A stretch of 64,000 bases of DNA. It comes from Bromus sterilis. Its lineage: Eukaryota > Streptophyta > Magnoliopsida > Poales > Poaceae. Shown here piece after piece: positions 56,894 to 64,000 of the stretch. The notes beneath the pieces were generated by a model that was not told where the DNA came from, did no database searches, and was given only the letters and a program-made list of their open reading frames with translations. Where the stretch lies: the NCBI GenBank assembly GCA_950022295.1, contig OX465599.1, positions 282,245,501 through 282,309,500 of the forward strand, given 5' to 3'. Position numbers and translations under genes: made by a program. Positions within the stretch are counted from its first letter, which is position 1. Every line of letters begins with the position of its first letter.

Positions 56894-57317
56894 TGGGTAC
56901 TACACCGGACTGTACACAGATCACTCTTTGGAGGACCCTTTGCTTCAGATCACTGCTCGGCACGCTTGTGATAGAGATCGTGATGCACGTGCCCTCCGTT
57001 TTGAGCTTCACGCCACCCGTGTCCGTCTGTATCGAGCACTTACACTCCTGGCTCCTTTTTTGAGTGTTGGATCAGTGGAGTATGATGCTATCTACCCAGT
57101 CAGGACACAAATGCCTTCTCGAGTTGCTTGGCCCGAGATTGGAGGCATTTTTCCACCCCGTGCTCCTCTGCTTCCACCTTACGCTGGACCTAGGCCCCAT
57201 CCTTGCCCAAATGGATATCAGGGTCTATAGGCCTCTGTGTTTTCCGATGGTCACCTTCAGCTACCGGGTTACGCGGGTAACTTTTACGAGGACTACTATG
57301 GAGATGGAGATGAGTGA
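56894..57317 (+). pseudogene. Element C extra ORF upstream of gag, part 2
   Basis: Continues the ORF after E2 (YYTGLYTDHSLEDP, ARALRFELHATRVRLY, then a Pro-rich stretch). A TAG at 57228-57230 breaks the frame, which goes on to TGA 57315-57317 (FYEDYYGDGDE). Together with part 1 this is roughly 260 codons. Function unknown. Confidence 0.6.
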
Positions 57318-57651
57318 GACCGCCTGTGGACTTGCTTTAGTGAGGATGTAGTAGTATCTTAGTATATTGTACGCAAGGTGTTCTAAGTTCCAGAGGCTTA
57401 GATAAATAATGTATAGGAAGTCAGAGTGCCTCTGAAGGATGTATCATCTTCATCACGTTTGTATTAGCTTGGAGCTTGTACTAAAACGATGTATGGTTTG
57501 TATGACAGCTTGTGAATATATGGCTTGTATGCTTTTATCACCATGTTGTCAAGATGATTACTTCCTTTGCTCTGTAACTCTTCCAGTACCTTCAATAACT
57601 TGTTTAGACTCTTCCAATCAACTCTGTTTGACTTTGGTTTTCACCTTCAGG
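57318..57651. other. Spacer between extra ORF and gag of element C
   Basis: AT-rich; it ends in a pyrimidine-rich acceptor-like stretch TTTGGTTTTCACCTTCAG directly before the gag ATG. Confidence 0.55.
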
Positions 57652-58652
57652 ATGTCTCAAGGAACCCATGGCCATCTTGGTCGTGCCCATGGTCGTGGGA
57701 ATGATCCGGAGGAAGGCAACCTTCCACCCCCACCCACGATGGCTCAGGTTCTGATGGAGGTTGAGAGGAACCGCCGAGACTCTCACCATTTTATGGAGGT
57801 CATTTCCCACAACACCACTCAACAGCGCAACGAGTTGGTGTCTTTGAACGACTTCATCCGGCTTCATCCCCCGCTTTTCAGCTACTACACCGAGCCCCTT
57901 GACGCCGATGACTGGCTTCGCAGCATCGAGACAAAGCTCCAGGCAGGCCATGTTGCAGATGGCGACAGGGTCAGCTATGCCACCTATCACCTCGAGGGTG
58001 CAGCTAGCTCTTGGTGGGAGAATTTTTTGAACATGCGTCCCGTTGGACCGCCCACAACTTTGGGATGAGTTCTGCACTTCATTCCGTGAGCACCACATTC
58101 CGAAGGGTCTTATATGGACCGCAAGCGTGAGGAGTTCTGCAACCTCACCCAAGGCAGAAGGACTGTTGACGAGTTTAGCCGTGAGTTCAACCGACTTGCT
58201 CGTTATGATACTGAAGAGGTCTCCACCAACGCCAAGAAGCAAGAGAGGTTCCGTCGTGGACTCAATTTTGGACTCCTTCGTGAGCTCAACCTGCATGACT
58301 TTTCCACCTTCCACGTCCTTGTCAACAAGGCCATCAAGGCAGAGGACATGAACACCCCCAATGACTTCCGCAAACACCCTAGAGACGATGGTTCATCCAG
58401 CTCAGGCTCTCAGAAGCGCAAGATTCGGATTCCCAACAGCATGTTTCGCCAGAACAACCCACCGAGGCCATCCTATGTGGCGCCTCATCCACCAGCTCCG
58501 TTCCACCCAGCTCCAACGAACAACCCAGCTCCACGCACTGTCTTTGGAGCCTGCTACAAGTGTGGTCAGGCAGGCCACTACTCCCGCGAGTGTCCCCAGA
58601 ACCAGCTACAGAATCAGAATGCTCCACCCCGTGCCGGAGGCAACAACAATGG
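57652..58652 (+). pseudogene. Element C gag, frameshifted and interrupted
   Basis: ATG 57652 (MSQGTHGHLGRAHGRG). Capsid motifs DFIRLHPPLFSYY, DADDWLRSIE, ATYHLEGAASSWWENF, WDEFCTSFREHHIP, then after shifts near 58050 and 58110 REEFCNLTQGRRTVDEFSRE. A basic linker leads to the zinc knuckle CYKCGQAGHYSREC near 58552. Copia D enters at 58653; the last few residues of the open frame are D's LTR. Confidence 0.85.
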
Positions 58653-60346
58653 TGAAGGGAATATGCCCGAGAGGCAATAATAAAGTGGTTATTATCTTAT
58701 TCCATGTTTATGATAAATGTTTATTTTCATGCTATAATTGTGTTAACCAGAAACGTTAATACATGTGTGTTTAATAAACAGAGAAAAGGTTCCTAGTAAT
58801 GCCTCTCTTTATACTAGCTTGTTGATTAACGGATGATCAAGGTTTCCTGATCATGAACATTGGATGTTGTTAATAACAAGGTCATGTCATTGGAGAATGA
58901 TGTGATGAACATACACCCACAGTAGTTATAGCAATACGATCATGTCATCAAGTTTCTATTGCTGTATCAAACTTTCACGAAGTAACCCTAATCCTTAGAC
59001 CATGAGATCACGTCAATCACTGACACCGGAAGAGTACTTTGATTCCATCAAACGTCACACCGTAACAGGGTGATTATAAAGGTGTCGTTGGGTACTTGGA
59101 AATTGTTAGTTGAGGCTCGTGGATCAAGAGTGGGATTTGTCCATCCAGATGACGGAGAGATATACTCTGGGCCCTCTCGGTGATATCACATTGACATCGC
59201 TTGCAAGCACGTGACTGGCTCACGAGGATGTTATATCACGGAACGAGTAAAGAGTACTTGTCGGTAACGAGATCGAACTAGGTATGGATGATACCAAATG
59301 ATCGTATCTCGGACAAGTAAAATATCGCGAGACAAAAGGAATTGGTTACGGAGTTTTGGTTCACACGATCACTAGTTCATCATTGAGTAAGTGGGAGTCA
59401 TCATGGATCTCCAGATCCCGCTGATGATTATTGATCAGAGAAGAGTCTCTGTCATGTCCATTTTATTCACGAACCGTAGGGTGACACACTTAAGGATTCG
59501 TTGACGCGTTTGAGTGGATACGGAACGCCAGAGAATATACTGGACAGCACATGGACTGTTTTGATAAAACTGCTGGAATAGTTTCGGTATATCAAAATAG
59601 TGCAAGGGGATAATTGTTAATGTGTTCATTGAATGAAGTGTTCATCAATGAAGTACTCATTGAATGAAGTGTTCATTAATTTGAGTGACATTAAACAAGA
59701 TAATTAAAAGTGTTTTAATGTGATAAACTCTTGGAATTTTGAGTGGAGAATTATGGAAGTTATGGGAATAATGTGTGACCCTTTGTTTTTGTGAGTGGGG
59801 AGTCCACCCACATGATGAGGGGAGAGGTGGGGGCACCTCTTGGGGCGTGCTACCCCTTGGGGGCTGCCTCCCCCTCCTATATATAGATGGGTGGAGACCC
59901 CTCTACACACGATTTTCTCCATCTCTCATATGCCCTTTGGTTGGCATCTTCCTCCCCTTGCTAGCTGATCCAGTTTCACGAGTACGGTGCTTAGGCGAAG
60001 CCCTGCTCAAGATCTTCTCTACCACCACCACCACTATGTTGTAGTGCTGCTGGAGTTCCCGAGGATCCACTACTTCCGCTGCCCAACTGGAGCAAGGGGC
60101 GGAGGTCGTCGCTGATCCGTACGTGTGACCGATTACGGAGGCGCTGCCCGTTTGTGGCGCCCATCTTCATCACGACCTTGAGGTCGGCAAGTGATCGACT
60201 ACATCACCCACGAGAATCGTTCTCGTTAAAGCTTTTTGGTCTTCGAGGGTGAGTCCTTCTCAAACCGTTACAAGTTATCTCCTAGATGTGATCTTGGCAG
60301 TTGCAATCGTAGGAAAAATTTTGTTTTCTATGCAACGAACCCTTCA
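58653..60346 (+). repeat. 5' LTR of Copia D (1,694 bp)
   Basis: Ends TGAAGGG and CCCTTCA are a perfect inverted pair. The start AATATGCCCGAGAGGCAATAA and the end AGGAAAAATTTTGTTTTCTA match the common Triticeae Angela-type LTR. Confidence 0.92.
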
Positions 60347-60347
60347 G

Positions 60348-60360
60348 TGGTATCAGAGCC
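60348..60360 (+). other. Primer-binding site of Copia D
   Basis: TGGTATCAGAGCC, one base after the LTR; initiator-Met tRNA type. Confidence 0.92.
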
Positions 60361-62734
60361 TCGTCTATGCGTAGATGCTTTGTACGGTTAGAACACATAG
60401 AGATGTGGGCGTTGATCCTCTAGTTGTTACCCTCTTTTGTGCACTTGTTCATATTGCGGCAATGTTGGATTGAAGCGGCCCTAAGCGCAGATTGCGTGTC
60501 ACGCTTGACATACGGCTTGTACCGTATAAAGTGGCTTTGGGGGTGTCAGTTTCTCTAACATTAGTGATATGGCATTTGCAACGGAGGGCCCTGGAAAGGG
60601 ACGAAAAGAAACAACTAGTGAATCAACGTTGTGGTTCTTGTCCGTAGGTAAGATCGGTTCTTTCCTAGGAAGCCCAAAACCACGTAAAATTTGCAAAGAT
60701 AATTTAGAAGCGTCTAACTTGTTTTTGCAGGGCATGTGATGTGATATGGTCATTGTTACAAAATTGTTGTATGAAATGAGATTTATTGTAAACAACCGGC
60801 AGGAGCCATATGGTTGTGTTTTTCCTTTTTAAGGCCTGCGTGCTGTAGATATATCCATGAGATATATTGTAATGGAGAAGGACGACCATGGTGGTGGCGC
60901 CATGGACCTTGGTGCCGCGCCGGTGGCATGATGGAGATCATACCAAGACGCACAAGATGGAGATCTAATGCGAGAAGGACCATATCATATCACATTATCC
61001 ATGCATGTGATGTTTATCCTTTTATGCATCTTATTTTTCTTAGTTACGATCATGATCGCTTCGGTAGCATTATAAGATGATCCCTCTCACTTAATATCAA
61101 GATAATTATATGTTCTTCCTTAGTATGCACCGTTAAGAAAGTTCGTCGTTTCGAGACACCACGTGATGATCGGGTGTGATAGACTCTACGTTCGCATACA
61201 ACGGGTGTTTTCAAGCCTAGCATGTACAGACATGGCCTTGAAACACATGCAAATACTAAGGTTCTACTTGGCGAGCCTAGCATGTACAGACATGGCCTCG
61301 GAACATGGACCGAAAGGTTAAGCACGAGTCATATGGATGATATGATGAACCATATTGAGATGCTCGCCATTGCAGCTACACCGCCTCACGTGATGATCGG
61401 TCGTGGTGTAGTGAATTTGGTTCGTGTAATCACCAAAGACGACTCGAGGGATGTTGTTTTTGAGTGGGAGTTAGATGAACTCATTTTATCATGAACTAAA
61501 TCAAAGTGAATTTGCATAGTTCGTTGTAGTCATTGGCATTTGTTTACTACCTTTGCGCTTAGCTATAATTGAGATAATAGAACTATAGAATTCTGGATAT
61601 TTAACTTTACGGACTGGTACCATATTGTTTGAGTGTCAATCTAAAGTTTAAAGTCTTATTGCAAACTTTAGCAAACCTTGCTTGCTCCATGAAGTTTAAT
61701 AATGTGTATTAAATCGAGAGTAACAATTCCAGTGTTAGTGTCTAAGTATCACACTTGCCTCCATGATCCTTGATATTCAAATGTTGTTTGTTATTATCAA
61801 GGTTATCTAGGAGCTGAAATGATTGTTTCAGAAACTATCATGTGTGGAAGATATAGCGATATCTGAAACAATGTTTAGTTGCAATGTGATAGAGTAAAAT
61901 TTAGTGAGAAACATGTTCTCATATTGTATGAGAATTTGTGAAGGCTGGAGACACTATGTGTCCTAATCTCCCAAAAAGGTTTTGGGAACTAATATTGTAC
62001 TCACAGTTTGTCCCTATGAGCTATGGTAGTTCTGTCATGAAAGTTGTCATGATAGGATGAATGGAAGATGTAGGTAAAATGTTTACTACACTATAAGATT
62101 ACTAAAGAATGGAATTTGGAAGAACACCAAACATTTGATGACGGTGATCTACATCAAAGTGAGAATCAAAGGGTGTTAGTATTTGACTAACACACTTTGG
62201 ATTATGTGTCATATGAATGGTGCCACAAGTGATGTTGATAAATTCTTCTAAAAAGGAAAGGAATTGCTGAAAGAGGATCTGAAAAATATTTTGGCGAAAA
62301 GAAAAAGGAAAAGACTGGAAATGTCCAGCTCGGGTATATAGATGATATACATGTTATGGGTATATTCATTGCTTGTTAAACAGTGTGATTCTTGAGTATT
62401 GGATACTGATTGGTTGGTATGAAGTGTCATACGGAACAACGCAATACAAGAGTTGCAATGGCCTGAGTAACTAGCAAATGAATATGGGATGATTCTCATC
62501 AAGAACAAAATAAAGTGTTTATCGTTGGAATTAAACCTAGCCTTCAAGATTTATTTGAATAATTGTTATTCTGTTCTGGTGTTATACGAACAATAGTTGT
62601 TCAAATTATCACCATATTCATAGAAGATGGATGAACTCTATAAATATTTTTGGAGAAATCACATCCATAATAACTGATGCTAAACATGTCGCAAGACAAA
62701 TGATTAGAAGATCACTTATGAGTGACACCACCGT
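60361..62734. other. Decayed gag region of Copia D
   Basis: No gag motif can be read. A ~62-bp direct repeat (AGCCTAGCATGTACAGACATGG) occurs at 61216 and 61277. Short open frames are not credible genes. Confidence 0.5.
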
Positions 62735-62998
62735 TTGAATCATATTGGAAAGAAACACATGAAGAAACTCCATGGTGATGGAATTTTGGAGTCTTTTGAT
62801 TTTGAATCAATTGACGGTTGTGAGAAATTTCTAGAGATGATTGAAACACCGTTTAAATCATATTGGAAAGATAACATGAAGAAACTCCATGTTGGTGGAA
62901 TTTTGGAGTCTTTTGATTTTGAATCAACTGACGCTTGTAAGAATTTCCTAGAAATGATTGAAACTCCGTTCATAGGCCAAAGAAGGACGAACGACTAA
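62735..62998 (+). pseudogene. GAG-pre-integrase remnant with tandem duplication, Copia D
   Basis: KKLHGDGILESFDFES and IETPF match the Copia GAG-pre-integrase module, and a 117-bp in-frame duplication repeats it (KKLHVGGILESFDFES). The zinc-binding Cys pair of the module is changed in both copies. Confidence 0.7.
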
Positions 62999-63000
62999 CT

Positions 63001-63735
63001 TATTGGACATTATACATGTTGATGTGTATAGTTCATTATGTGTAGCCGTGTGTGGTGGGTCTTATAACTTCATATACTTTAACCGAGGATTTGAGTGAAT
63101 ATATGTGTATATTTACTTGATAAGGAAGAAGTATGAAATGTTTGAAAATGTTCAAATAAATTTCAAGATGAAGTGAAAATCATTGTAACGAGAAAATAAG
63201 AGTTTATGATTGGATCATAAAAGAAGATTTTTGAGTTAAAAGTTTAGCAAATGCCTGAGAGTTTAGGAATCATTCCAAAACTTGCATTTCCCGAAACACC
63301 ATAGGAGTATGGAGTGTTCGAGAGATGTAATCAAACCTTGTTTGACATGGTAAGGATCAAAGGTGTTATTTATAAAATTTCCATTATATTTTAAGGATTA
63401 AGCTTTAGAGACTACCGCTTTTCACTGAAAAGAGCGCCATCGAGATCCGTTGAAATGACACCATATAAGTTATGGAATGGGATAAAACCCAATTTGTCTT
63501 TTCTTAAATTTTGGTATGCAAGGCATATGTAAAATGTTTACAACCAAAGTCGGATAAAGTACGTCTTTGTAGGTTATCCCAAAGTAACCGTTGGGTATTC
63601 CTCCAGAACACTAAAGAGAAAAGTTTTTTTGTGGCTAAGAGCATCAAGTTTCTTGAGAAGGAATTTTTGCGAAAAGTTAAGTGGGAGGACAGTAGAACTT
63701 CGATTAGGTTGTTGAACCTAAGCTTTATGTGCTAA
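63001..63735 (+). pseudogene. Integrase remnant, Copia D
   Basis: Scattered frames give HVDVYSS, CGGSYNFIYF, PESLGIIPKL, GVFERCNQTLFDMVR, RAPSRSVEMTPYKLWNG, then AYVKCLQPKSDK, FVAKSIKFLEKEFL. The order is that of the Copia integrase core and tail. Several stops and shifts separate them. Confidence 0.78.
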
Positions 63736-63859
63736 GTGGCGCAGCGCCGGAAAGTGTCCCGGAAGCGGCCGCAATGCTCTTGGCTCCCGTGTCCCAAAGG
63801 TTGTGGTCACGGCGATCTAAGTTCCTATTGAACTGCGTAGTTCGGATAATCGATCAAAT

Positions 63860-64000
63860 AGTAAGATTTGAGATTGAATCATTGTTATTTGATAATAATG
63901 GACCGAATACATGCAAAGAAGCGATGATGGGCCCTCACTCCATCAAAATGGCTAGAAGCTATAAAATCCGTGATAGTTCCATACACGAGAAACCAAGTTT
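63860..64000 (+). pseudogene. Start of reverse transcriptase domain, Copia D
   Basis: CKEAMMGPHS and, one frame shift later, KWLEAIKS and NQV match the KEA...W..A...E linker before the Copia RT. The rest is outside the window. Confidence 0.6.

Larger units (their letters stand above)
43034..58652 (+). mobile_element. Gypsy element C (chromovirus-like), 5' part, twice interrupted
   Basis: A 3,966-bp LTR, an initiator-Met primer site, an extra ORF, then gag with a zinc knuckle. E2 (47779-56893) lies in the extra ORF and Copia D (from 58653) in gag. The gag type resembles Tekay-like chromoviruses; pol is not in the window. Confidence 0.8.
58653..64000 (+). mobile_element. Angela/BARE-like Copia element D, 5' part, decayed
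   Basis: LTR 58653-60346, initiator-Met primer site, then a much decayed interior with recognisable pieces of the Copia polyprotein in the order GAG-pre-integrase, integrase, start of RT. It leaves the window at the right edge; no 3' LTR seen. Confidence 0.88.

Noticed and set aside
58653..58680. C-terminal residues of element C gag after the zinc knuckle
   Set aside because: These codons are the first bases of the Copia D LTR (TGAAGGGAATATGCCC).

Overview
The window is plant nuclear DNA from a grass, most likely a large-genome Pooideae cereal (Triticeae or oat relatives). Reasons: almost all of it is nested LTR retrotransposons and DNA transposons of types typical of those genomes (Angela/BARE-like Copia LTR, Athila-like LTRs beginning TGATACGTC, Tat-lineage and chromovirus Gypsy elements, a CACTA element with TCCCGGTT subterminal motifs, Stowaway and TTA-target MITEs). 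Protein-coding genes have GT-AG introns. No rRNA, tRNA, bacterial operon or CRISPR was seen. The species cannot be named from the sequence alone.

Layout. 1-4108: 3' part of a Tat-lineage Gypsy element (E1): pol tail, hairpin-forming tandem repeats, an antisense ORF with a B3-like domain, and the 3' LTR. 4109-9746 and 20758-22014: low-copy-looking DNA with MITEs and the first exon of a LAG1/ASC1-like ceramide synthase gene, cut in two by an 11,011-bp CACTA element (9747-20757, GGT target duplication). The CACTA carries a decayed TNP2 transposase and a second, six-exon gene ending in a Ulp1-like cysteine protease domain. The LAG1 exon lies between imperfect inverted repeats and may belong to a gene-capturing (Pack-MULE-like) element. 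22015-26263: the best host gene, a two-exon DUF247 gene on the minus strand, with a 26-bp minisatellite in its intron.

26466-64000 is one retrotransposon nest. A Copia gag is interrupted at 27992 by an Athila-like element (A). A's LTR is split by a 7.9-kb minus-strand element with two 3.67-kb LTRs and only 598 bp between them (28810-36744, GTTTA duplication). A's interior is interrupted at 38450 by a related element (B; gag-protease only). B's 3' region is interrupted at 43034 by a chromovirus-like Gypsy (C) with a 3,966-bp LTR. C is interrupted twice: by a young Tat element (E2, 47779-56893) inside an extra ORF, and by an Angela-like Copia (D, from 58653) inside its gag. D runs off the right edge.

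The most unusual signal is the antisense ORF shared by E1 and E2. It has a basic RG-rich N-terminus, a B3-like DNA-binding fold pattern, an acidic Ser-rich tail and a terminal KR.RQ motif, and in both elements a TATA box lies 62-65 bp upstream of its ATG. Both copies stay open while the flanking non-coding sequence has diverged strongly. Both elements also carry arrays of short hairpins whose CTCGGGGG stems are kept although loops and spacers differ. Together these suggest a retrotransposon-encoded DNA-binding factor with its own promoter, and possibly a repeat array it acts on. That functional link is inference.
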